Assembly: GCA_027922465.2 (NCBI GenBank)
Contig: BQMF02000117.1
Span: forward strand, 186,001 to 250,000
DNA length: 64,000 bases
From: Turritopsis dohrnii
Lineage: Eukaryota; Cnidaria; Hydrozoa; Anthoathecata; Oceaniidae
Direction of reading: 5' to 3'
Position 1 is the first letter of the stretch; every line of letters begins with the position of its first letter. This document shows positions 1 through 15,100 of this stretch, piece after piece. Position numbers and translations under genes: made by a program. The notes under the pieces were generated by a model. It was not told the DNA's origin, made no database searches, and saw only the letters and a program-made list of their open reading frames with translations.

Positions 1-140
1 AAGAGTGTAGATATGTTGGTGGTAATATTAGTGCTCTTATTTTCAATGAGGTAATGAAATTTTGGATGTTTGTTCATGCTGACAACTCATTCTCGCTAGT
101 TATAGCTTTATTTAAATTTATTACGGATATTTTCCTATAG

Positions 141-176
141 ATTTGCTGCCTCAACTCAGAAGCAACCTCCAGGAAT
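141..176 (+). CDS. PKD1: PKD1 exon: putative 36-nt LRR N-terminal microexon
   Basis: A pyrimidine-rich tract ending TATAG precedes it and GTAAGT follows. In the phase required by the next exon it ends Pro-Pro-Gly and the junction makes Gly-Ile-Asp-Leu-Ser, a good start for an LRR. Support is only splice signals and phase, so it is tentative. Upstream sequence (1-140) looks intronic. Confidence 0.35.
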
Positions 177-3100
177 GTAAGTACTTTTGAAAAATGATAG
201 TGTATTTCAGCCTTAAGACTACCATTTTTAATTATATCCAAACAAAATCAAGAAAATAAAAAAAGTTTGAATTTTACTTTCCAAGCCCCACAGTTGAAAT
301 ACATATATAAATTGTAAGTAGGTGTCTCAGAAAGAAAGATTATTATTTAGAAAAACGATACCGAATCGCTTGTGTATCTTCCTCCGCTCTTATGGGGAAT
401 ATATACCCTTTTGTTATGAAATGATTTTTTTTTTTAATCAAACATAAACACCTATATCTCCTATGATATGAAAATACAAGATTTTACAGCACTTTTACAG
501 CACTTTTACAGCACTTTTACAGTACTTTTAAAGATATTATTATGTTATATTATATTTATTGTATATAGCACAAAATTTTTCCATGGTATATAGATATTAT
601 TTCAGATTTCATTTGCCTGATTAATTGCATTTAAAACAACTTTAAAACATTGCATGCAAACTTTGTTTACATGTATATAAAGTACATGCATGAAGATTTA
701 AGTTTAACTTCTCTCAAATCTCTCAAAGATCTTTTTTTTATAGAGATTTTCATTATGGTGAACTGAGATTGGTCAATTGCGAAGGTGTTAAGTCCCTGTA
801 AGTACATATTGGTTGCTATAAGTTCCTGTAAAGTACATATCGGTTGCTATAAGTTCCTGTAAGTACATATCGATTGCTATAAGTTCCTGTAAGTACGTAT
901 CGGTTTCTTTAAGTTCCTGTAAGTACATATCGGTTGCTATAAGTTCCTGTAAGTACATATCGATTGCTATAAGTTCCTGTAAGTACATATCGATTGCTAT
1001 AAGTTCCTGTAAGTACGTATCGGTTGCTATAAGTTCCTGTAAGTACATATCGATTGCTATAAGTTCCTGTAAGTACGTATCGATTGCTATAAGTTCCTGT
1101 AAGTACATATCGGTTTCTTTAAGTTCCTGTAAGTACATATTGGTTGCTATAAGTTAATTTGTTTTCATGAAGTGCAACATGTCTTCTATTTTGTTTCAGA
1201 GATTTATCCAACAAGAAAATCAAATCTGTCAATAAAGAAAACTTTATAAGCTGTACTGATTTGAAAGTTTTGTAAGTTAAGAATTCATTTCTTCCTATAT
1301 TAAGCTTTTTAAATTATTATGATTGCCCTGTAAAATAATGCATAAAGAAAAGTGAGGTCTTGTTTCTAAATGTGTAAAGTGTAAAGGATTTGTCTGAGTG
1401 GCAGCTCAATTGATAATGTGTTTGTAATGTTAATATTAAATCAAGAAAATCATTTATTCAGTGAAAATGATAAAGTAACATTACATAAAAGAAAAACATA
1501 GTTGAAGCCTTCAGATAACTTACTGAGTAGAGCCACAATAAAACCACAATTTGCAAGTCAGGAAAACAAGGCAACACTACTGAATTTGACAATTACGTCA
1601 AAGAGAATGAGTACTTTTACTGTGTCGAACCCAAAAGCTGTGTCAAACAGTCTTCTCCATGAGGCAAGCGCATTTGCGCTGGCGCACACCCGCATGCTGG
1701 CTTGGGTTTGCCAACGCATGATAACATGCTGGCGAAACTTGTATTTCATAGCAGAATAAAAGAGCCAAATTGAGTATATTTTCTAAGTGGGATTTGTGAG
1801 ATGTTAGAGAGATTTTAGTTGAAAACAAGGCTAATTAAAGAATGAGACGGAATTGTTTAGAATCATTTTCGGAAAACACACATGACTCTTCCTTATCTTC
1901 AATAACACTTTTTCTTTGTTGGTGGATCTTCTACTACAAAATTGTAAAAAACAATGTTCTAAAACTTAAAAGATGTGTACTTGGGATTAAAAAACTTTTA
2001 ATTACTGTTTTAAGCGATGATCCCTAAACCAACAGGATTTTGAGTTAGTTGAAACTACCATGTATCAGCTTCCAAGCAAAAAAGTAATTGCGCTGGCAAA
2101 TTTAGTCCAGGGAGGTTTTGCCAGCATATTTTTGCGCGCTGGCACAAATTTCTTCATGTGGAGAAGACTAGCCAAACCCCTCTTTTCTGTGTCGTCAGAG
2201 GTTACCAAAAACTAAATCAACAAATCTTTAACAGAGAGTGTACCCATGTTGTAGAGCTTGTAGATTGTTTCATTATGACCCACCATTATTGCGATATCCT
2301 CAATCAAAGACTTTATATGACGTCACAGCCGCATCACCAAAAATAAATAGGCCCAAATTATTTGTCACCCCTTCACCAGTACCGCGGATCCCGAAAAACA
2401 TCAGTTATCCAGCCCTCTGAATTTCCAACGGCATTCAGCTTTTGCCGTCGTGAAGCTGCCGTAAATCAAAGTTACGACAGCAAAATTTTGTCGACAGTGT
2501 TTTTTGAATACAAATATTACATAATTAATACTTTAAAGTCCTTTCATCTCTTTCATTCTATCTCATTCTTTCTATTTTCTCAATCACGTTTGTCTGGTTT
2601 GCAATGATTCCCTTGTGATGATAGAAAAACAAGCGTCGTGCCATGTGCTACTATACTAATTGATAAAAAAGTGTCTCTCACCTCTGCATGGTTTTACTTG
2701 CACTTAAGAAGAACTTCACGGTAAAATTTGACTAAAATAGTCACTAAGTGTGACACACACTCGCTATTATATAATGGATTGTCATCTAAACAGCATAAAC
2801 ACGTGTAAAATCATAACTACAGTTTATTTCTGACTTGCATAAATATCAAGATGTCTTACCTGCAAACAGACCTGTTTTAAGAGTTATGATGATTAAGAAC
2901 AAATTATAGCTGAAAGTTTTTGTCCCTCAACTATTAAAGGGGCACTAAACTAAAAAAATCACAAGTTCATATTTTTTTGCACTACTTGAAACAGCTTTAA
3001 AAATTCTGAAAGTCACCTTTTGAATTTTCAAAAAATGTTTTCCTTTTTTGAGATATTGCTGTTGAAAGGTTTTTTCCAAAACATGATCTCCATGGCAATG

Positions 3101-6100
3101 TGACATCACAACGTTCAAGAAGATATTGCTGATATACAAATGTGAATAACTCAGAATGTTTTGATGATATATTGTTTGAAAACTGCATGTGGAGTGGTAA
3201 TAGCAGTTGTGAAAATAGCAAAGAAATTTATGGCTATTGCCACTCCAGCTCGGTTCCAGGTCTCTATTATTTTTTGCTGACAAAGCCATAACAGCATCCA
3301 ACACTGTCACTATGGCAAATTTTGCTTTAACTTACGTCCGGTGAAAACTGTTCCATTTTTTCAAATTTTGTTTCTCTTACCTGAGCGGATCTCCATTTAT
3401 AGGTTTATCAGCAAAAAACAGAGGAGACCTGGAAACAAGCCAGGGTAGCTAATGGCAACAATTATTTTTAGTGATTTGATACCTATAGATGTTTGCCACT
3501 ACACATACAAAATTCTAGCAGTGTATCTTCAATATTTCTTCAGTTATTTACATATTTGTATGTCACCATTTTCTTTGTGAACATTGTGATGTCACGTTGC
3601 CATGCAGATCAAATTTTGAGCAAAAACTTTAAATGGCAATATCTGGGGAACGAAAAATGATTTTTTGAAAATTCAAAAACCGACGTTCATCATTTTTAAA
3701 ATTCTTCCAAATGGCAAAAAAAAAAATCAATTTTGATTTTTAGAGTTTAGTTCCCTTTAATTATGTGAAAACCGTCAGTGTCTGCCTCTGTTTTATTAAT
3801 TGTAAAAGGTCTGGTTTTTATCATATTTTTTTATAGGCATCTCCATGGAAACTATCTTAGCAGCTTGGAGAAAGATGTATTCCAATATTTAACTTTAGAC
3901 AAAATGTGAGTCTTGTAAAGAAGAGCTTTGGAATTAATTATAGCTCACCTATGTTCCTTTGAATTGTGGCCTGTTTCAAGAGTTACTTCAAATGATGAAC
4001 ACCTCATAAGTTTATATCTTAAACAGTATCATTATAGTAACTTCACTTGACGTAAGTGTAGCCATCATTATTTATGGGCGTTAAGTACAAGCTATATACC
4101 TAAGGTATTGTCCTAGTTTTGATGAAACAGTAGTATTTTCTTTAATCATTTTATTTTGCTAAGCTTTTCATGTTTTGCAATTGGAGGTCAACAAAATTCT
4201 TAGTTACTTTCTTAATCATTTACAGTCATATTGTCAATGATTTTGATCCTTCCTTCAAGAAGCAGTGATTCCAAAGAGCTATTAATCTCTCTATTAAACT
4301 GTTTCATCTAGCCTTCAGTGTTTGTAATTGTAATTCAGAATCCCTTTGCAAAATAATGTCAGTTTTTAAAATTGCTATTGTGACATGATTTGTCTCGTAG
4401 ATCTTTGCATGACAATCCATGGCAATGTGACTGCTCTCTTTCTTGGTTAGCAAAATGGCTTGAAACAGTAACTTTAGAGAAAGATTTTTTCTGCTCCCAC
4501 TCCAGTGATGACGAGCAAATACCTTTTCAACACTTTGTCGGTATGTTGATAAAATTTATTTCACCCAAGGTTTGTGTATATGAATTATCCTTTGTTATGT
4601 TGATTGCAATACTGCTGTATGATCATGAAATTTTATGGTTAATTTAACATTAGCATCACTTATCTGATGGGATATTTTTGTTTGTACCTGATATCTTTAA
4701 AGCACTATTGTTTCTTTACAGATGACTGTGCTGGTTCAAGTTTTCGAAATCGAAATAGAAGAAGCAGCAGTGCCATCACCGTTGAGTACCTACCGAAAGA
4801 ACCAAACAATTGTCCCTTAAAATATGAAGTTAACACCAATATTTCATTGCAAGTTGAAAGCTCTGATCCTATTGTAGCTTTTGATTTACTTATTGATGAT
4901 GTAGTTATGGAAACGTTTGGACCATCAGAGACAGCATGGTATACTTTTGGCAATGTTGGTATATTTCAACTGACTGTTAATGTCTCGTTTGCAATGGGGT
5001 TTGAGACTTGGATGAAACTTGTGAATGTTACTCAAATTTCCAATCGGAATTATGAAATTAAAGCTGCTCCCAGTCACAACACAACTAATATTTGTATTGA
5101 CACTAATGTGACGCTATTCGTTGAGGAGACTCCAAGAGAATGCATTGCTTTAGATACTAATTATACTTGGCATATAGATGACCAAGTAATCCTTGGGGAA
5201 AATATCACATACATTTTTAATGACTTTAGCTCAAACAGCAGTAATGTTGAAGTAACAGTTTCTGAACATAACATCAGCAAAACATTTTTTTTGATATCGA
5301 ATGAAGTGATATTTGCAGATCAATATCATCCATTGAATACTTCGGTAATTATCCAGCCTCAATATTTTGCTGTTTGTGATGGATACGCTTACAGTTGGAT
5401 GGTTAATGGTTCATTACAAGTCAATAACACAGCGGGCAGTACTTCTGTTCCTTGGATTCAACATATATTTCATTTTGAAGGTTCTTACGAGGTCGTACTT
5501 AGTATCAGCACTTTGTCTTCGTATTCGGCAATCATTTATGTTGAAAAAGTCATTTATTTCCAACTAGCCAGTAGTGATGCTACATATGTTAACGATTCTT
5601 ATGTTTTATCACCAGTTTTATTTTCTGCATCGAAGGAATATCACTATCGTTGGATCATCAACAACGAAAATTCACCATGGGAAATTTGGAACAGTTATGA
5701 AATACCCCAGTTCCAGCATGTTTTTCTCAATGAAGGCATTTATAATTTGCAACTCGAAGTGAAAAATAATGTTTCGTATTTGTCAAAAAACCTTTCAGTT
5801 ACTGTTCAGTATCCGCTCACTGAAGTTGCAGGAAATTTCAATGAGACTTATGTTGAACAAGGGCAGACCATTCAACTTCAAGTTTCTTTCAAATATGCTT
5901 CAATATTCCCTTATCATATTAATGTATATGATCAAAGGGAGACGTTAAATGATACATTCACAACTACAGACAATTCTGTTCTATATTCTCTTCCAGTCAT
6001 TTCCACATCAACTGTTGGCAAAAACATCATTACGTTTGTCTTCTCTGATAATATCAATTCAACATTAATAAATTTTATCATCCATGTATTAGATCCTATT

Positions 6101-9100
6101 GTTGGAATTGATGTTGCTTTGAACAATAATGTCATTAATGCTGGTGAACCAGCTGAAGCTTCTGTTCTTAATGTTCCTGACGGTATGAAACCGATCTCAT
6201 TCAAATGGTTTCAACAACATTCTGATGACCACCCTGTGATGATTGGTAGCGGCCCGAACATGCCTTCTTATATCTTTGACAAACCAGGAAAATATGTGAT
6301 TATTTTGGAAGCAGAAAATAAAATAAGTAACTATACTCACAGAATGAATCTCACTGTTATTCATTTTATCAATGCTCAACTTGTGGCAAGGTTACCATCT
6401 GGACTGACTGTCACAGCTCCTTCCAATGTGGCGGTAATTCTTAATTCTGTTGTGGAGTTTGTTGGTGAAGTTGTCCCAACTAATTCTTCCAACTTGACAT
6501 GGTTTGTTAATGATGTTTTACAATCCAGGATGAACTCTCTTCTTTTTTCATATCCTGCTTTATCACAAGGTACATACAAGATCACTTTGAATGCATCAAC
6601 ACCATATGGATGGAATGCTTCCAGCCTTGAAATATTAGTGCAAAAAACAATTTCTAGTGTGTACCTACAAAGTTTTGTGGCTAATACGTCCCTGGTGAAT
6701 AATACAGTGAAGCACATTAATTACAGCCATGTTTTCTTTGAACCATCAGATGTCATTGGTGTATCTGGAAGTATGCACTGCAATAATACAAACCAAAATG
6801 TCAATTTTTATCAAACAAACTTCTCACAACACCAGATGAATGTTTTTGTGGTACCAATTACTTCAATATCTGGAGAAATTACGTGTCGTGTAGATTTGTG
6901 GAATCATGTAAGCTCTGTTTCGACATCTTATTGGTATTTAGTTGGACAAGTGCCTATGCTTGATTTCGTTAATTCTGCATCAATTTTGAGATTTAACGAA
7001 ACATTTCTGTTTACCGTAAATGTCACAAACACTGCTATATTGAGTTCGTTAAAATGGTTTCTAAATAACGAAGAAATCAGGGACTGCTCTATAATTTTGC
7101 AACCAAATTTTTCAATGACAGCTTTTTGTACAATCACATTGGTTGGGGCAAACCACATAGCAACTGTCAATGTCATCATTATGAATCAATACATCACATC
7201 TAACAGAAGTCTGACAATTCGTCTTTACGAACGCCTTTTCGGTATAACACCTGTTCATGTCCGTGTTGGTGTACCTACTGTCATCAAAACCTATGCACAC
7301 ATACCTGTGGAAAAGTATTTTTGGAATGACTTTGATGTATTTGCAAATGCAATGACAATGAAATTAACTGAGCCTCAAAAGAAACCTGTTAAAGTAACTG
7401 CCTATACTAGTACAAATACATGGACCCACACTTTTCATGTTTACTCTTACAACTATGGGCATTTCCAAATCAATTCAACTACACCTATTTTTCAAGACGG
7501 AACAACTGAAATTGTGAATGTGGAGAAAGGTGCCACTTCGTTATTCTTCATATCTAATGCAGATCCATACTCAAGATACAATTGGAATTTCATTGTCGAT
7601 ACAGGTTACTCTAGGGTTACTGAGTATTACCCTCATAGACAAAGTGTACAATATCATGTATCCTCAGATAAGATTTTAATTACAGTTGTGGAGAATAACC
7701 CTTTATCACAAATTTCAAAGACGCTGACAGTTTTTTCGTATCTTCCGATAAGAAGTTTGAATATCAACTTTACTGACTCACTGATATTAACCAACATGAA
7801 TACTTCTGTGACCATTGGATGGGATGGAAGTGGTCTGCAGAATATTTCATACATTCGTGTAACTGATTCTCAGAGATTCACTTACCATGTTTTGACAACT
7901 GAACAACAAGTTGGTCTTCAGTTTTTGACTTCTTTCGAAAGTAAAAACATGTCCATTAACATTACAGTTTGTGGATTGGTAAATTGTTTACAGAGATCTT
8001 GGAACTTTAAGGTTTATGCCAAAATTAAAAATGTCAGTCTGGCTGGTTTTCTTCCAGATGTATCAGTACACAAGGCCTTAAGCTTCCATCTGTTTGAGCA
8101 ATTACATGATAGTACAAGTATTTCATGGAAACTGCTTGACCGTAATGGTACCTTTGTCAGAAATTTGGGTTTTGGTAATTCAATAATGTTCTCTGGTGTC
8201 CATGAACCAGGATTTTACTATATAGATGTTGTAGCTCAAGGTATGTTGATAGAAGGAAATTTTTTACAACGTCGATTTCTTTTGAATGTTTTTCAAGCAG
8301 ACTGCTCTGAACCACTTGTGGTGTTCAACAAACCATTGTATCGAAATCATCTAAAATCAAATTGGTTTTATGGACATGTAAATATTTCAACGAACTGCAA
8401 CGACCTGAAACAAAAGTGGACTTTCATAAAAGCTTCTCGGCAAGTGCAAACCTGTGAACAACAATCTTCTGACAGTGTTGTCTTTATTCCTTACCACCCA
8501 TCAGAGATTGAAGTGATCACGAATAAATCATCCATTCAACTACCCCCGGGAGCTTTTGACATAGGTAGCTACTGCATTAAGCACGTTATATCTTATGGTG
8601 GCACAGGCAAGAAGTTCAGTTTCTTTTATATTTCTGTTCAAAGTACTCCACTCATCCCCATTTTGAATGGTGGAGCCTATCGTGTGATTGGCAGTAAACA
8701 GAAAGTTTCACTCATTGGGAATCAAACCATAGATCCTGATGGAATATACTCCTCCGCTGTGTTGCTGTATCGTTGGAAAATATCAAGTCCGTGTTTTGTT
8801 TCACAGTTTCTGAGTATACATGAATGGAGTCTTCATAATGTACATATTCTTACCAAAGCAAATTGTTTAAAAAGTGCTACAACTTACAGTGTGACAATGC
8901 AAGTGAAGAGAGAAGAAGAAGACGTTTATCAAGAGATTGAACAAAAGGTAAGATTTTTTTATCCTCTTTCATTGAATATGTGACGGTTTATGGGAAAAGG
9001 ATAACAAGCGAAAAAGCGATTCTTTAAAATCGATTTTTAGCTGCAAAAAATCGATTCAAAATAATCGGAAAAGCGATTTCGAAATCGATTCACTTGAATC

Positions 9101-12100
9101 GGAAAAGCGATTCACTTGAATCGGAAAAGCGATTCACTTGAATCGGAAAAGCGATTAGGTTGAATCGGAAAAGCGATTCACTTGAATCGGAAAAGCGATT
9201 TCAAAAAATCGATTTGTAAGTCAGAAGTGATGTTAATTATAAGAATAAAGTCAATAAGTTAATAAGATTTTCATCATCGTAGATTCTCTATGTATCATAA
9301 TAAAATAGAAGCATTAAACCTCAAATTATAAACAAGAACCAAATGGTGAAAAAACGGCATTATAAAACTGGCGCAATAATATGAATAGATACAAAAACAC
9401 CATCCATCTGGAAATAGATTTTTATTTTTAGACTAAAGGCTGTTTTCCACTTTTGGAAAATTTAACGCAGAGAGAAACGGGCGAATACTGGGGAAAGAAC
9501 GTGATTGGATCTTTCGCTAATGTAAACGTAGCTTAATTAATAACCAGAATTTATAACAAAAGAAATATACTTGCATGAGCTGCAAAATATATTTTAAAGA
9601 CAAATGTGCGCCAAGAGAGAGAAAAAAAAATCTTTTTCGAAAAGGAAATGTAAATAAAAACTAAAAATCGTTGCTATCGCCATAATAAGATTGTTTGTTT
9701 ACATAGTAGATTCCATGTTTCATATACGTGACCGTCCAAGGGATTTTGATAACAAACGATATAAATAAAATAAAGTGACGGTATTTTGTTAGAATATGAA
9801 AAGTAGGATTCACCTACTTCCTACGTTTCGTTTCGTTCAACGTCTATGTATGTTTATATTTTTCATATTCCCATGCGCCAGTTTTCGAGGTTGGAACATA
9901 ACTGGGAGTATTATATCTAATTGCTATTTTGCCAAATAAAAATAAAAAGTTTTTTTATTGATAAAGATGTCTACACTCTCAAAAGATGTTGTTGTTATCG
10001 CGACTTCAGCATTATTTTGAAAACTCAATGTGACGGATGTATAATTACAGGTAGCACGCGTTCGTGTTAAATAATGAACTGGTTACCTGGTTCTTATTCA
10101 CTAGGACATAAAATAAACAACAGTTTGTTCTCAAGTTGCTACAAGTAGAAACCGTCTGCTATAATTCTTTTTTATGTTTAAGTTGTTCCACCGCTGTTCA
10201 CATAACAGAACATGGTTCTTATTCAGTTTAATAAAAAAGAAAAAAAAAGTTTGTTTTAAAGTTACTACCAATAGAAACCGTCCCTTACAATTCTTTTTTG
10301 AGTTGTTCGATTGATATTTTGGTTTATTCCTTGGGGGAAAATGTTTATCAGAATTTTAATCAACACTTGAGTGAGTGATATAGAATCAAAAAAGCGATTC
10401 ATTAGAATCAAAAAAGCGATTCATTAGAATCGGAAAAGCGATTCATTGGAATCGGAAAAGCGATTCATTAGAATCTAAAAAGCGATTCATTAGAATCGGA
10501 AAAGCGATTCATTAGAATCGGAAAAGCGATTCATTAGAATCGGAAAAGCGATTCATGTGAATCGGAAAAGCGATTATTTGAAGCTAAAAATCGATTTTAA
10601 AGAATCGCTTTTTAGCTTCAAATAATCGCTTAATCGATTAAGCGATTCAAATCGCTTTTTCGCTTGTTATCCTTTTCCCATAAACCGTCACATATGTATC
10701 TGAATTAGTTTGAAAATTAACAAGGTAGATGTAAATCACCCTGTGATGAAGATATGAAGCAGCATGTGAGTAAATAGAACAAAATTCTAATGAAAGTTCA
10801 AAGAACAAAATATTTGTTTGAGAAACTATTTCATCGATAAATTAGTAACAACTGGAAAGCTATAAAATCTACAATAACTCTTCATAAGAGAAAAAGATTT
10901 AATTCCATAATAGCGTCTCTGTTGTTAGCATAACTTCAAAGCATGACTTTCACATTATGCATAGAACATGTTAATCTGCTAATGATGTGATGCGACTATA
11001 TCACAACATTTTCATTAGGTATCAGTGGACTCTCTTTCTGTTAAGTCAACTTGCCATTCTTGTTGCTGTGCAATTCCTTAAGTCTTTTTTTTCAATGAAA
11101 GTGGTACTTTTAATTTCAGATTGATGTGATCGATGGTTTTGCTCCACTTATTGACATTGAATGTTTGTCTTGTGAAACGTACAAATCAACAAAATATCTA
11201 CGCAACAAAAAGTTAAAATTACTTGCTCGATGTTCTAATTGCGGGGATTTGGAAACAACTTATGAATGGCAAGTAATTGGAAGTGAAGATAGAAAACAGA
11301 TACCTCTTACTGCTGAAAACCTACTTAGTCCTTTATCAACAGCTACCCTGGTACTTGAAAAGTTTGTTTTGGATGGCGTACAAGCATATACTATCATATG
11401 TAATGTGATCGTAGAAGGTGGGAATTTCTTTTTGTGGTATGATAGTGTCGATGACTCTCTGATTGTTGGTTTCTCCTATACACGATAAAGGAGTGGTTCA
11501 CTTAAAAAATCAAAAATACTCTAAATATATCTTTTTTAAACTCACTTTTTTTTTACCTAATTCAAAGACAATATTCTTAACCTTTTTTCGGACATCATCA
11601 GAGCATTTTCTTTTTCTTATTGTGAACTGTTTGTTCCTTGTGTCTGTAGGTATGGATTCACCTGGTACATCAAGTCTTGTTCTTGAAGCAAATTCAAGTC
11701 CTGAGAATGGGACATGCATGTTTCGGTCCGTGCAGCCAGTCAGATCCTTGATAGATCAATTTGAGGTACACTGTTCAGGGTGGGGAGATACTGATAACAA
11801 AAATCAACCATTTCAGTATTGGTTGCTAGCCGGGATGTATGAAGATGCATCCAACATGTCTGTGTTATATAGAGGTATACATAGCAGTATGGAAGTATAT
11901 CTTCCTCTTGGATGTGAAACAAACAATTGGATTTTATTTGTGGAAGTACGAGTAGAAGATTCGTTAGGTGCTTATACTGTTGCTAATAGGAGGTTTGTTG
12001 AATATTAAGTTATATTTAAAATTATTGTAAATTATTGTACTAAATGAAATTTACTGATTCCAGTGCATAATTCATGTTGTGGTTGAACTGCATTGATTAC

Positions 12101-15100
12101 ATTGACAAAAATTATGTCAGCTCCGTGTTAATAATCATAGAAATTCTCATTTTATTACTTTACAGTTGGGTAACAGTGGTTTTACCGGATGATGCACGTG
12201 AAGGAAACATTACAACATTTTTAACAGAGTCCATTGGGCCAAAGATTGAACAAAATGCCATCAATCAAAACTTGAATGAACTGATCACTCTGGTCGTGGC
12301 ATCCTTGTCATTTCTTAATCTTGCAAAAAATGAAAGTAACTTCACTCGCGTTTCAAATACTTTAGTGAAATCCCTAACAAAACTTGAAGCTACCAGTTAT
12401 TCATCTACCGAACGAATTGTTGATACTTTGTATAAGACATACCAGCAATGGAATGTGACCATGGATTTGAGTTCAGAATCATATCATTCCACATTAGTTT
12501 CGTTGCAAAAGTTATTAAATGTAGCTAGACTTTTTGCAAAAAAAGGCATCGATTTTGAAGATCCTACTCTTACAGGCTATACAAGCATTATAAATGACAA
12601 TATCAAATATGAAATTTTAAACGAAAAGGAAAGAATAATTGATAGTTCACCGGATACTCTGAGTTATGACATTTTGCAGTTGTTTTACAGAGTTGTGCTT
12701 GAATCATTAGTTCCGGGGGAAAATGATAAAAACCTTATAAATGAACAAATATCAGCAATCTTATCGAAAAACTATGGTAAGCCAGGAAGTAGTCGAAAGA
12801 GTATTGGATACTGTGGTGCATCACTGGACATAACTAGTGTGGTGCAAATGTCTGAAGTATTATCCATACTAGAGTGTTCAACTGTTGACTTTTATCAGCA
12901 ATCTCAAGGCATGAACATAACAAGCTTTACATTAATTGATAACCAATTGAATGATATTTCAGTCACTAATCTTCCTATGAATGAAAATATTGTTTTGACT
13001 GTGCCACAGAGCTTATACCGTAACTATCACATAAATGATTCTGTTACAATGCTTTCAAATGAACTTCATATGGCTTCATTACATAACTTTTCCCAAGTAC
13101 CAGATCTGGAACATACTGGTATTCATATTGTTTTCGATTTAACGGATGCCGAAGATTCCAGTGATGGGAATATTTACATTTACTTTTCGGAAAATGTCCC
13201 ACTGTCTTATGATAGTACAGAAGCACAGAAGAAAGTCGTCAACAAATATTCAGATGAAGAATCAAGAACAGTTTTTCTATCGGGAAGGTAAACATCAGTT
13301 GCATTTCTGTTCTTTTATCCTTGTCCTAAGGAAGTAAATTTTTTTTAGGTTCTTAGGTTTTTTTCTTGATAAAATTTATTAGCTTTTTGACAGCTGATGA
13401 AAACATAATATTATTGCTGCAAATTACTAGTAGTGATACAACTTAATTGTGATCTTGAACAACATTAGCTTTATGCTGAATAATAAAAACATAAACATAA
13501 CCTCAGACTTTCAGTGTTGATTAATATAAATAAAAAATTAAAGCAGCGTTTATCATGCTAATCATCTATTTTTAGAAACTATAAAACCGATTCTTTGTAT
13601 TATTACGGTCTTCAAAATAACTTCCACTCACCAGTGAACATAACAGTGACAATATACACAAGTCGTTGTACATTTTGGAATGTTTCAACTAGCCAATGGG
13701 AAAGTAGTGGATGTAAGCCAACGAGCAGTACAACACGACAGAAAGTTTCTTGTAAATGTAATCATTTGACATCATTTACTGGATCACTTGAATTATCACC
13801 TAATCGACTTGATTTCTCTGTACTAAAAGTAATCCATCTTTAAAATAATTTTATTTGTAATGTATGTCTTAGGTAAAACCCATAAAAAAAAGTAAAAATT
13901 TAAATTTAAATTCTAAAATTGAATATCAAAAAAATTTACACTCTGCTATTTTAGACATGTCTAAATGTATCTGTTATGTTTTTATAGAAGCTTGATTTCC
14001 ATGACAATCCAGTGGCCGTAATAACTTGCTCTGTGATAGTGGTGTTGTATCTCGTTGCATTATTCTTTGCTTACCGCAAAGACAGAAAGGAGCAAAATGA
14101 AGAACATGTTGTTCATTACATTGGTTCTGATGAAGGTTTTTATCAATATGAAATACGAATTAAAACTGGCATGTATCCGTGGGCTGGTAAGAACCTTCTT
14201 GTGGATGATATTACTTGTAACTTATCTTCATATCTTGATCTTGATCTTCTCTGTGGTGATGATGCTTTAGGTACCACTGCACGAGTCGGAATACAAATCT
14301 TTGGAACAAGTTGTACAACAAAGGTTAGAGTAATTGAAACAATTAATAGTTTCCAGCGAAACGCAATTGACATATTTCGAATCTCTCTGGATCGAAGGTA
14401 AATATTTATGAGTTGTGTTTGTTTACATTTGTTGGGTGCATCTTCTGGTTTGCTGGGCTTTTTAGAAAATAATGTGGTAATGCAGACAAAATCTTAACAT
14501 GTGTTTAATTATTTTATTGCATTTGTATTTGAAAGGAAATAATCCTCATTTTCTTCTCTCTTTTGTTACAGTATTGGTAAAATATATAAAGTACAAGTGT
14601 GGCATGACAACTCCGGGACAGAACCATCATGGTACTTAGAAAGAATAGTAATACGCAGTCTTGTGAACGGTGAAAAGTTCTTCTTTTTTTGTAACAGGTC
14701 AGTTATTGTACTTTGTATTTTATATGGTAATTTCAATTAAACTCAACATAGATCTGTCAGATTCCTTAGTTTTAGATAGTTGGCAAAACCGTCAAAAAGT
14801 CACTGTGATTGAGATGCAAAAAGTCACTGTGATTGAGATGCAAAAAGTCACTGTGATTGAGATGCAAAAAGTCACTGTGATTGAGATGCAAAAAGTCACT
14901 GTGATTGAGATGCAAAAAGTCACTGTGATTGAGATGATTTTAATTGTGATAATGTGCATACTTCTATAGAAATGTACTTCTCCACAGTGACTTTACAACA
15001 AATTTGCACAACGGGATGTATTAAAGCACTGAAACTCATAGCCCATAACTTCCTGTGTGCACCTGCAATGATTGAGTTCCTTGTTTAGATGGATTGGTGT

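Noticed and set aside
788..1138. 116-codon minus-strand frame of repeated MYLQELIAID-like units
   Set aside because: It is the translation of the 30-bp minisatellite, which lies in an intron. The unit length is a multiple of three, so any open frame stays open.
4667..4721. Start codon of the giant frame at 4667 as a gene start
   Set aside because: A strong acceptor at 4720-4721 and exact phase with the LRR cap exon show this part is intronic.
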